Source of the DNA: Agelaius tricolor | Taxonomy: Eukaryota; Chordata; Aves; Passeriformes; Icteridae | Direction of reading: 5' to 3' | Length of the DNA: 64,000 bases | Assembly: GCA_023055355.1 (NCBI GenBank) | Contig: JALJCS010000015.1 | Coordinates: 20,449,516-20,513,515, forward strand | Shown here: one piece after another, positions 1 through 10,300 of the stretch | Layout: every line of letters starts with the position of its first letter | How positions within the stretch are numbered: position 1 is the stretch's first letter | The notes under the pieces: generated by a model | Seen by the model: only the letters and a program-made list of their open reading frames with translations | What the model was told of the DNA's origin: nothing | The model's database searches: none | Program-made: the position numbers and the translations under genes

Positions 1-9
1 GATCTGACA

Positions 10-230
10 ATCTTTGGGTGGGAGGAGATTTAAAACCCATCTCATCCCACCCCCTGCCATGGCAGGGACACCTTGTGTCTATCCCAGGCTGCTCCCAGCC
101 CTGTCCAGCCTGGCCTTGGGCACTGCCAGGGATGCAGGGGCAGCCCCAGCTACTCTGGGCACCTGTGCCAGGGCCTGCCCACCCTCCCAGCCAAGAATTC
201 CTTCCCAATATCCATCCATCCCTGCTCCAT
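10..230 (-). mobile_element. CR1 LINE 3' fragment
   Basis: The plus strand reads as the complement of a CR1 tail: TTTGGGTGGGAGGAGATTTA, CCTGCCATGGCAGGGACACC and TGGCCTTGGGCACTGCCAGG are typical avian CR1 blocks. It is followed to about 335 by a diverged ATTCCATGGAGGTTGGTTTT tandem repeat. Confidence 0.75.
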
Positions 231-1394
231 GGAGGTTGGTTTTCATTTCTTGACCCCATTGATATTCCCATTCCATGGAGGTTGGTTTTGTTTTCTTGAC
301 CCCATGGAAATCCCCATTCCACGAGGTTGGTTTTCCTGCCTTGGCTCCATGGCTCAGTTTTATCTCAAGATATTCCTGTTTAGCTCCACAACATGCCCCA
401 AAATCCCACATCCATGGATTTGTGAAGTATTTACTGACTGCACAGGAGTTAAAACTGCCTCCAGCCCTAAGCAAGTGCATTTTGAGACAAAATCTGCAAG
501 AGTGCCTGGAATTTGCATGTAAAATGGGGATAATTACCTCATGGTAATCAGCCAGAGCTGTTGAGGGAGCTGGGAACCTCTCCTACCTGGAGTCCCATCC
601 TTCCCTGGAGTGCACATGCAGGCCTGGGCTGCAGGGCCAGGTTTGCTGCATTCCCTGCTCCACAAAGAGGTGGAATTATCTGTCCAGGTACCATTGTCTG
701 GGAGGAGCAGCCTCCGGGGCGAGCTGCATTTCCTATTCCAGCTCAGCAATCCGGGGAAGGAGAGCTGGGAATAGCACTGCAAGGAGGAGAGGGTGAGCAG
801 GTGGTGTTGTGAGGAGCTTGCTAAAAGAGATCCCCCAGCGTCCATGAAATTATTCCAGGCTCAGAAGGAGGGAGCAGAGTGGACAAAGTCCAGGGTCATT
901 ACACTAATTGACACTTTACCTCCGGGAAGCCCCTGGAGATGCAATCAGGGCTGGATTGGAGAGCAGGGTCCCAGGCACAGGTGTGGGCTGTGCTTCCTTC
1001 ATTTACTGTAATTGTGCCTTGGCAATCTGCTCCATCCTCCCCCCACAGCTCCTGGAACCTGCTCTGCTGCTTAACCCCAGCGTGGCCTCCCAGCACAGCC
1101 AGCCTGCAGGGAGGAGGGCTGGTCTCACCCAGAGCCAAACTCTGCTTTAATCCCCTGCTCCTGGGGCTTCCTCCTGCAGGGACGGCTCCCTGCCATCATC
1201 AAATACACCCTCAAACAGATCAGCACCCACATAAATGCAGGAGCATTTCCAGCAGGGTTTCAGGATGTTTGTTTTACACCTCATGATTCACACTGTCTGT
1301 CCTGGGAGTGATGGTGAAACTGAGAGGACTGGGACAAAGTGGGAATGATATTTTATAAAAACTCCCATAATGGGAGTCACAAAAACCTGACAAA

Positions 1395-1497
1395 GGGCTC
1401 TAGACCAGGCTGGACAGGGCTTGGAGCAGCCAAAGGTGATGAGCTTCACACAGCTTAAAAGGCCCCTTCCAATCCAAGCCATTCCATGGTTCTAGGA
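1395..1497 (+). mobile_element. CR1 LINE 3' fragment
   Basis: CTAGACCAGGCTGGACAGGG leads to CCATTCCATGGTTCTA, the CR1 3' terminus in plus orientation. Confidence 0.75.
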
Positions 1498-1929
1498 ACA
1501 GCAGCTCTCACATTGATATGAAGTTATGGGAAGAGCATAAAACGTGGCTAATGATACTTTACTTCCTTCTCCCCTGGAATTATTTTAATTAAAACCATTA
1601 TTTTTAATTCTGAAATACACCCAGATTCTGATAATTTGATTTTATCTGTTATCAGTGCTTTGAGGCTTCGCAGCACCGTGGTATCCAAGTCTTGATCTTG
1701 TCTGATTACTCAGTCTTCCTCAGTTCCTCTCTTCTATTATCAAGTTTATTTGCAATTTAAGGTCTGCACAATGCAGGAGGCAGAGACAGGTTTGGGGCTC
1801 TGCTGCTGGAATTACTGGAGAGACTCAGAGGAGCCAAAGGAAAACAAATGAGGCACCAAAGGCTGAAGGTGGCCCTTACCCTGAGTCACCTCTGGTCCAG
1901 CAGCATTTTGGGCCCAGTGGCCACAGGAA

Positions 1930-2010
1930 ACCTTGGAATTCCAGAATCATCCAGGCTGGAAAGGCCTCCAGGGTGGGAGAGCCCAAGCTGGGATGATCAG
2001 CACACTCCTT
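1930..2010 (-). mobile_element. CR1-like LINE fragment (diverged)
   Basis: AATCATCCAGGCTGGAAAGG resembles the complement of the CR1 end, strongly diverged. Confidence 0.45.
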
Positions 2011-3424
2011 GCATCAAGGAGATGTGGTGATGCTGATCCTCCACCTGCTCACCTCTTTTCATGGAAGTTTTCCCTCCCCAGCTCCCAGAATCCTGGATTT
2101 CAGTGCCAGGAACCCCCAGCACTGACATGGCAAAGGGGATAAAGGTGGAGTGAGGAGTGAAGCCTTCATCTGGGGGGAACAGGTGACAGGAAATAACAGC
2201 TATCCACTGATCCTGCTGCTGGCTGCTCCTGTGCTCTTCCTGAACTTGCATTTTCAGTGCTATTCCTGAATCACAATTTATGTTCTGTGTTCTTCAGGGC
2301 ACTTTCTTGTGGCTGCAGCACTGCCTGGACCTGTCCGTGGAGATGATGATGATGAAGATGATGTTGTCCATGTCCAACTGCATTTTGCATTTTTCCCAGC
2401 TGTTCCATGCAGCTTTTTTCTCCCAATACTCCTTTTCATGCAGCATGACTCCACCCAGAGCTCCTGAGGGCCGTGGGCTGATGCAGCACGAGCTCCAGGC
2501 TGGTCCCAGCCCCTGGGAAAGGGCAGCCAGGGCCCCAGAGGTGTTTGTGCCCATTCCCAGTCTCCAGGCTGCTGATTCTCTTCCACAGGTGGGTTTTGTT
2601 TCCCCCTTCTCCCTCCAGCTGGCTCTGTACCAGTCCCACCTGGCTCCCCTGCTTCTCCCCACCTTGCTGCAGCCATTCCCAGCGTGGTTGCTGCTCCATG
2701 GTTGTTATTGCCACCTCTGAGGCTCCTCAGCCATAATTTCCACATTTCAGTGTCTAATTCACCCCTGCAATGCAGCTGGTGCCATCTCCCCCTTTTCCAG
2801 CATGAGGAGCCAGCATCTCCCCCAGGCACAACCCTTGCTCTTTGTTATTATTCACATTTCCCCCCCTGTTTTGCACCTTCTCTCTCTTCCCCACAGCCAG
2901 CTTTGTGCCCTGAGCACTAAGGTGAGACTGGCAACTTTTCTGTCAGATCCTTTCCCCTTTAGCTTCCCTTCAGGAGCTCCTTCCCTTTTTTTTCTGGCTC
3001 CATAACCACTGCAATTACCTCTCTGATGATTTCCTGAATTTTCCATCTGCTCGAAATAGGCACTTGTGAGCTCTCTTCTTAATTAATGTGTTCTAAAATC
3101 ATTATGTTCATCAACCAAGCCTTATCACTTCCATTTTCTTCCATAATAGTAAAATCCATTGCCCTAAGTAAAACACAGGAATTTTGATGTTCATAATTCA
3201 ATAAACTCATGGCTCAGAGCAGAAGCTGCTACAAACCTGCAGTAACAACAAGGTGTGAGCAGGCTGTACTTACCCTGTCCTCACTTGTTCCTAAGCTTTG
3301 CACCTCTGGCTCAAACTGGCAGCATTTCAGAGATTTCTGTTATAAATTCCTTGGCTTCAAAACACTTTCTGTACTTCAGGCTGCATTAGGTATTTTACTA
3401 ACTGTATTTTCAGCTGTGCCAGCT

Positions 3425-3510
3425 TTGCTTTTTAGATATATATATATAAATACATATTTATATATGTCTAAATTTATAAATATAAATATAAAATATTTAT
3501 ATAGATAATC
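3425..3510. repeat. AT-rich low-complexity tract
   Basis: TATATATA followed by TAAATATAAATA-type repeats in GALNS intron 12. Confidence 0.85.
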
Positions 3511-4039
3511 ATTATGCAGTATTTCAGTAAATGTCTGTATAAACAATAATCTGACTCAGATAATAAAACTGACAACTGCTTGTGAAGATGGTACCAGCAG
3601 ATAATTCTGCTGAATTTGTCACATTGCAGAAACAAGTTCCCTCTGTGGTACTTAGCACACACACCACAGCCCAAAGATAACAGAATCTGGCCAAGGGAAA
3701 AAACCTATCAGATCTTTTAGTTCTGCATTTGGATAAATTTGGTAACAAGGGCAGTTATTGCATGCAGGGAGGAAACAAAGCCCTGCTCAGAGTCAGGGAA
3801 ATGCTTCTGCTTTCTGTGCTGCCCCCCACACATTCTTGGTTACAGTTTAAAGTTGAGAGCTATAAACAAAGAGAGATTTTCTGTCCCCAGCCTGCACTGA
3901 CCTAGGTGACAAAAAGGCACAAAGGGCTCACCTCTCACCACAGAGATGAGGTGACACAAGGGTCCAAAGGGGCTCCAGGAGAGCTGGAGAGAGGCTTTGG
4001 ACAAGGGATGGAGGGACAGGACACAGGGCAGGGCTGGAT

Positions 4040-4260
4040 GGGAGATTGAGCATGAATTGCTCCCTGTGAGGTGGGCAGGCCCTGGCACAGGTGCCCAGAG
4101 CAGCTGGGGCTGCCCCTGGATCCCTGGCAGTGCCCAAGGCCAGGCTGGACAGGGCTGGGAGCACCTGGGACAGTGGGAGGTGTCCCTGCCATGGCAGGGG
4201 TGGCACTGGATGGGCTTTGAGGTTCTTCCAAGCCAACCCACTGCAGGATTCCAGGATATT
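4040..4260 (+). mobile_element. CR1 LINE 3' fragment
   Basis: Reads GGCAGGCCCTGGCACAGGTG through CCATGGCAGGGGTGGCACTG to a degenerate 3' end near 4255. Confidence 0.75.
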
Positions 4261-4302
4261 TCAAGGCAAAGGAGCAAACACAACTGTGTCCCTTGGCAGA
4301 GG

Positions 4303-4325
4303 ATCAGCAGCAGCAGCAGCAGCAA
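4303..4325. repeat. CAG trinucleotide microsatellite
   Basis: Seven consecutive CAG units in GALNS intron 12, directly after a CR1 tail. Confidence 0.9.
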
Positions 4326-4727
4326 GAGAAGCCCCAGCCATGCTGGGGGGGCTGTTCCCAGAGCAGCTGAGGGCAGGGGGGCAGCACCACAAGGGAACAA
4401 TGGGCAGGGAGCTCAGCAGTGCCAGACCTGTCCCCACACCTGGCATTTCCTGAGCCATCCTTCAGTGCTTGAGGAGCTCCTTTTGCTGGCACTGTTTGCA
4501 GACAGGCTCCAGGAAATGCAGGGAGCAGCGTGAGGAAGAGGAAGGACTTGTCCTGCCTCACCAAGAACCCCAGGGAGCTGCACTTGTCACTGCTGCCTCT
4601 GGCTCTTGCAGCACTTGCATCTTCAGGGATCCCTTTAGCAGCCTCTTCAGCAAAGACTGAAAAGCTTTGTTTGATTTTTGGAAAAACAGGTTATTTCTAT
4701 CCACTCATCTTCCTAATACAGAGTAAC

Positions 4728-4800
4728 AATCATGGAATGGTTTGGGTGGGAAGAGACCTCAAAACTCATCTAGTTCCACCCCCACCATGAGATAACTCAA
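4728..4800 (-). mobile_element. CR1 LINE 3' fragment
   Basis: AATCATGGAATGGTTTGGGT plus ATCTAGTTCCACCC, a short tail only. Confidence 0.7.
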
Positions 4801-5344
4801 ATTGTGGTGGGCTTGGCAGGGCCAGGCTGATGGTCCTAAGGGTCCAATCTTAAATATTCTCTGAATCTCTAAAGCTGCAGCCTTGAAGAACTGTCCCTGT
4901 GTGTCCTGGCCCTGCAGGTCAGGGTGCTGCTGCAGGTAACTGAGCTGCTGGTTCCTGGGATTCCCTGGCTCTGAGATCCCAAAGACAGAAGCAGTGGATC
5001 CCTCTGGAGGTGCATGTGATGCCAGCCCCTCCTGAGCAGCAGGGACACCCACTGCTGGTGGCTTTGCATGTGACCCCACTCCAAACTCATGTAAATCAAG
5101 AGAGATGACAGATTATTAAAACCAATTCAAGGGAGAAGAAAAGGCTGCACTAAATAAGGAATAAATGTAATAAAAAGTGAGCAAAAGCAGGCAGGGAGAA
5201 CAGAGGCAGCACGTAGGGACAGACAGATGCAGGCTGGGAGCAGGATGCTGGATTCCCTTTGGAGAAACATTAGTGTGGGGACTCCCAGCAGGCTCCCTGC
5301 CAAGGGGGATAATTAAGCTAAATAAAAATACACACCAGGAACAG

Positions 5345-5640
5345 CTCCACAAATGAGGATAATTTAATTACCACATTCGATAGAGCAGACCCACTTCCCA
5401 TGAGTTTTCCATTGTGACCAGGGAGGAGACAATAGCAGCAGAATGTGCTGGAGAAAGGAGGAGTGGTGTGCTGAAATCAGGGTTTCTATTAGGGGCTGCA
5501 TAATAAACACCAGCCCGGCTCTCCATAATCGGGTCATAATCTTGCCATAAAATTCAATCAGAGCAACAGCTTGTGAATATCCAAAAAATCAATGCAGCCA
5601 TATGAGCAATGATTGCAGTTGGAACCCTGGAATTTATTTC
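5345..5640. promoter_or_regulatory. Candidate conserved noncoding element, GALNS intron 12
   Basis: Repeat-free, AT-rich complex sequence with TAATTTAATTACC, GCATAATAAACACC, ATAATCGGGTCATAATC and several CAAT/ATTCAATCA-type motifs. The texture is typical of vertebrate enhancers but conservation is not shown. Confidence 0.3.
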
Positions 5641-5939
5641 AATGCTCACTCTGGGGTGGTGGGAAGGGGCAGTGGAATCACAGGGAAGCAGGTGCTGCAA
5701 ACACCTCTGGGAAGAGCTCCTCTGCCTCAAATCCAGAGGAAACACAAAAAGAAGGCCAAAATCACAGAGTGTTTAGGGCTGAGAGCTCTAGAGCTCATCC
5801 AGTGCAATCCCCTGGCAGGGCAGGATCACCTGGAGCAGGTGACAAAGGTGACAGACACAGCAGGCAAGCTACAGTTCTGTTACTGCTACCCATTCTTTTC
5901 ATTTTTGGAAAAAGAGATTCTTTCTGTACACTCATTTCC

Positions 5940-6215
5940 TAAAACAGAATCACAGAATCCTGGAATGGTTTGGGTTGGAAGAGACCTTAAAGCCCATCCA
6001 GTGCCACCCCTGCCATGGCAGGGACACCTCCCAGTGTCCCAGGGTGCCCCAAACCCTGCCCAGCCTGGCCTTGGGCACTGCCAGGGATGCAGGGGCAGCC
6101 CCAGCTGCTCTGGGCACCAGGAGCTCAGCACCTCCCAGCCAGGAATTTCTCCCCAGTATCCCATCCATCCCTGCCCTCTGGGGAAGCCATTCCCCGTGTC
6201 CTGTCCCTCCATCCC
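5940..6215 (-). mobile_element. CR1 LINE 3' fragment
   Basis: Well-preserved tail starting ATCACAGAATCCTGGAATGG, then CCATGGCAGGGACACCTCCC and the conserved GGGCACTGCCAGGGATGCAG block. Confidence 0.8.
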
Positions 6216-7001
6216 TTGGGAATGACCCAGTTGCTACATTTCCCTGGAATCCCAGCCTGGTTTGGTTTCACTGAGCTGTATTTCCAGCCTTGGGGCTGCA
6301 GCTGTGCTCTGTTCATTAGTGCTGGAATGCAGTGGGAGCAGAGCCCCCAAAGAGCTTTGCCCAGTGCTGATGCCCCTCTAAAGTGCTCTGTTAAGTGAGA
6401 GAGAATGGAAATATTTTCCCTCCCTCCTCTCTCCAGTGAAAACACTCCGTGGGCAGCACAGGCTCAGCTCCTCTGGAAGGAATGGGGTGAGGGTGTCCAC
6501 TCAATTATTCAAACCAGCTGAGTAATGGCAGCCCTGTCAGCTCAGGAAACATCTCTGCCTCTCCAGGCTGCTGCACAAACCCAGCTCTGGGCAGGCAGTC
6601 CCAGCAGCTCCTGTTCCTTCTTGATTTATTTCCACACTGTCCCTGTCAGAGCCCCTGGCAGGGATGAGGCTGAGTGTCCCTGGATTTGCTGCAGGGAGGG
6701 AGGCAAGAAGGGAAGTGGGGACACCTTGGGAGCATTTTTGGAGGTGGCAGGGCTCTTTGTGGGCTCTGCTGACTGCATAAATCCTTGTGGGAATCTCCCA
6801 GGGCATGGTGTGTGCCAAAGATAAATATTACAATAGCAGGCTTAGACGAGAATGGATTCAGACAGCCAGGAGAGCCCGAGGAAGGAGCAGGATTGGCACA
6901 GAGTCCTCCTGCTCAACACCCTCTGGAGAAGCTCCCTTAGCTGGGGTAGGACACTGGAAGGTGACCAGTGTGCCCTCCAGAGGTTCCAGCACCACTCAGG
7001 T

Positions 7002-7027
7002 TATTTATTTATTTATTATTTATTTAT
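7002..7027. repeat. TTTA microsatellite
   Basis: Short TTTA/TTA tetranucleotide run 310 bp downstream of GALNS exon 12. Confidence 0.85.
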
Positions 7028-7338
7028 GTCTCCCCTGGCCCCAAAGCTCCCAGCAGCTCTGTCTGAATGTGCTGCACCCAGCCCTGGCCTGGCCAAAAAT
7101 TGGTGTTTTCCTCCTCCCCACACAACAGGCTGACAGGTCCATGTGCACACCCATCTCACCTGACCACCCAAAACCAAGGGTTCTGTTCCTTCTCCTGAGA
7201 AAAAGCCAGCAGGAAAGCCTGGATTATTTCCCAGCAGGGCTTTCTGGGACAGCTTTTCAAGCAGATTTCAAGAACCAGCAGATAAATGTTGAACAGTGAC
7301 ACTGCTGAGTTTTCAGCACAGCCCATGAAGTGGCTCAC

Positions 7339-10300
7339 CTCAAGGGGTACTTCTCCCCAGGGTCCCTGCCCAGGTGGAAGAGCAGGGGCAGGTAGGTGTG
7401 CTCCTCCTGGGTGTGTGTGGTCACTCCAGCCACGCTCTGGCCAGGACAGAAATCGATGCCCTGCAGGGAAAAGGAGAGAGGTCATCAAAGGTGATGCAGG
7501 GCAGGCAGCAGAACTTGAGCTGATGCCACTTTCTCCAGCAACAAACCTCAGGATTATTTTAAACCAAGAGTCCACTTGAATCTCCAAAACACATTCTGAG
7601 CTGGTGGGGTAAAATGAGGTGAGCAAGTGGTGTTGCACTAAGAGCTGAAGCAAGGCTGTGCATGCTTGTCTTATAAAAATATAATCCCAATAAAATATTC
7701 ATTAAAATGAAATGGCAGAACAAAAGACAAAGAGGTGGAAGCATTTAATCATAAAAATTCTGCACGTGGAAAGGATTTTCTGGCTGGTTTTTCTGGCTTT
7801 GGAAAGCCCCAGGAAGATGGGATTGCTTGACACTTCTGATCAAAACCAAAACCAAAACCCCAGAGAGACATCCAGACACCCTGAGAGGCAGCAGGCACCT
7901 GAAAACTCCCCTGAGGGATCAGTTTCTCTGAGAAATGAAGCAAATCTGGTTAATTTTCTAAAAACTGGTGTGTTTTCAATTCGATTCATGGCAAGCTGGT
8001 TTTGAGGCATGACAGTGGGGATGGGAGTGCTGCAGAAGGGGAGACATTGCCCCATTCCTGTCTGTGGCCATCTGGGGGGGCACAAGGTGGGATTTTCCCT
8101 GCAGCAGCCCTGGCTTTGAAGGGCTCAGCTCCTGGCAATGTCCTGGGGAAGCAGCTGGGAGCAGCAAGGGGTTAAATGCAGGCTGGGCACCAGAGCTGCC
8201 AGCTCCATCTGCCCCAGCCCTGCCAGCCCCCCTCCCTCCCTCCCCAGCCCTGATTTGCCAGCTGGGAGCTCCCTAATCCCTGGCCTGCAGCCTCCAGGGC
8301 CACCAGAGCCCATTTAAACCCCTGCAAGAGCCAAAAATGCAAAAAGCACTCATTTCCCTGGGCAGGCAATAAAGCAGGGCCCCCTAGCCCAGCCCAGCCC
8401 AGCCCAGCCAGGCCTGGCCCCAAATGGACTTGTTAAAGCTGGGTTTTACAATTCCAGCCCCCATGCTGCTCCTCACAATCCCAAAGTGCCCCAAGACATG
8501 GACAGAGACATGGAGAGCAGTAAATGGGAGTGCTCCAAGGCAAGGGGGAAAGCAGCTGTAGCATTTGCTTATAAAACAAACTGAAAAGGCTCTCTACAGA
8601 TGTTGGTAGGATTTGATTGGCAAACAATTTTTTAAAAATATCCCGTGTTTTTAATGGACAGCTGGTCAGTGGAGCAGTTAATATTCTGCTTTTCAATAAA
8701 GCAAGAAGTTTAGAAGCCCATGAAATCCCATTTATCTGCACAGGGCTATAGATTCCTGAATCACTGACTGGAAAAATAAGGGAGTTGCTTGATAGGTTGG
8801 AGTGGCCCTACCAATAATGGACTTTAAATGGATACAAAACTGATTGACCTTCCCAGCCTGTGATGCCACAGGCCTCTGAAACACACAGGCAAAAGAGATT
8901 TTTGTGGGTTTTTTTTTCCCCACAAAAGGACCAGTTAATGAAAAGGTATCAAAGCCTCCATAACATCCAAATTATAATTTGGATGCAAATCAAACAAGCA
9001 ATTTAATTAAGAGCCTGCTAATTGGTACAATGCTCCTCGCTGCAAATGCTTCAGTGTGAAAGATTTTCGTCTCTGGGGTGTTTGTTTAGACATTGCTCTG
9101 TTTCTATTTTATCTTGTGTTTCCCAGGAAATCCTTGCAGCCCAGACTCCAAAACACATTCCCAAAGATTCCCAGGAAAGAAAATGCTGGGACAATTTACC
9201 TGATGCCACCAGCCCAAAGCCACCTGTCATTCTAATTTAAGCATTCAGTGCCCTCTTGAAAAGCAGTCTAGTGGAGAAAAGTCAAATAAATAAATAGGTA
9301 AGTAAATAAAACCCCAAGAATACCATTTTAGGACATTTCTAAGGCATTCCAAGTTTATCCCTGCAAATAAAATGGAATATTGCTATTTTTATGTACTCTG
9401 TGAGTCAATATTCAACTGCAGAGAGAGCTTCAAAGATTTTCTATCTACTCATCAACAAATTAGTAAAAAAAAAAAAGCTATAAATGTACAAAATTCAATG
9501 TTATTTATTTTGTATAGGTAGGTTTGGTGATGTTTGGAGCTGGAGAAGAGCCAAGAGCTGCCTAGGCCTGTCCTAGCCAGCAGGATAACATCACCCAATT
9601 CCTGTCTCCTGTTACCCCTAAAACTGTTCATTGTCACCCTGCTCATAGCAATATGTGCAGGGATCAATAATTTGGGCACATTCTGGTTTTTGTCCCTGCT
9701 CCCTATCCAAGGTAAGGCTGGAGTCCCCATCCCTGCAGTGCTCAGGGAAGGCCTGGCTGTGGCTCAGGGCTCACACCTGGGGACTGGTCCCTCCATGACC
9801 CTGGGGGCTTTTCCAGCCTCCAGGGCTCACTGATCAAACACAGCACAAAGGTCACAAATGCCCTGGGTTTCAGCAAACTCTTGGGGTTTTCTCCTCCTGA
9901 AAAAACCAAACCAGTGGCTCCTTTCTGGAGCATCTCCTGCCTTCTGAGGGAGCCCAAACACAGCATCAAAGCTCCTGCCCAGCTCTTACAGTGTTTGCCA
10001 CCACCACAGAAACCTGTTTGCTGCAGGACAGACCCCAACAATCCTTTCCTTCAATGATTCTGATTAAAACATGACATTCCCTGCCCACCAGGTGAGCCTT
10101 CCAGCCATCACCACCCCTGGCCTTCTCAGCAATCCCAGAGCCCGGGTTGTTTTTCCATCCCTGGGATGCAGCAGCCTTTGGTTGCACAGCTTTAATTTCC
10201 AGAGCAAATGGCCCACAGATGCTGTGTCAATATAGACATGAGACAAACACAGCCAGTTGCCAGTTTGGGCTCCCTGCCAAGAGATGGAATCACCACTTGT

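Larger units (their letters stand above)
1..7338 (-). other. GALNS: GALNS intron 12, open to the left edge
   Basis: No coding exon is recognised here. I searched the complement for the GALNS C-terminal motif (a VCxWAVMNWAPPG-type block) and did not see it. The stretch holds CR1 tails (10-230, 1395-1497, 1930-2010, 4040-4260, 4728-4800, 5940-6215), an AT-rich tract at 3425-3510, a CAG microsatellite at 4303-4325 and a TTTA microsatellite at 7002-7027. It also holds a unique, motif-rich block at 5345-5640 listed separately. Confidence 0.7.

Noticed and set aside
4759..5079. 106-codon minus ORF (LQQHPDLQGQDTQ segment)
   Set aside because: Looked briefly like the GALNS C-terminal VQQHQ region, but flanking residues do not match and there is no acceptor in phase.
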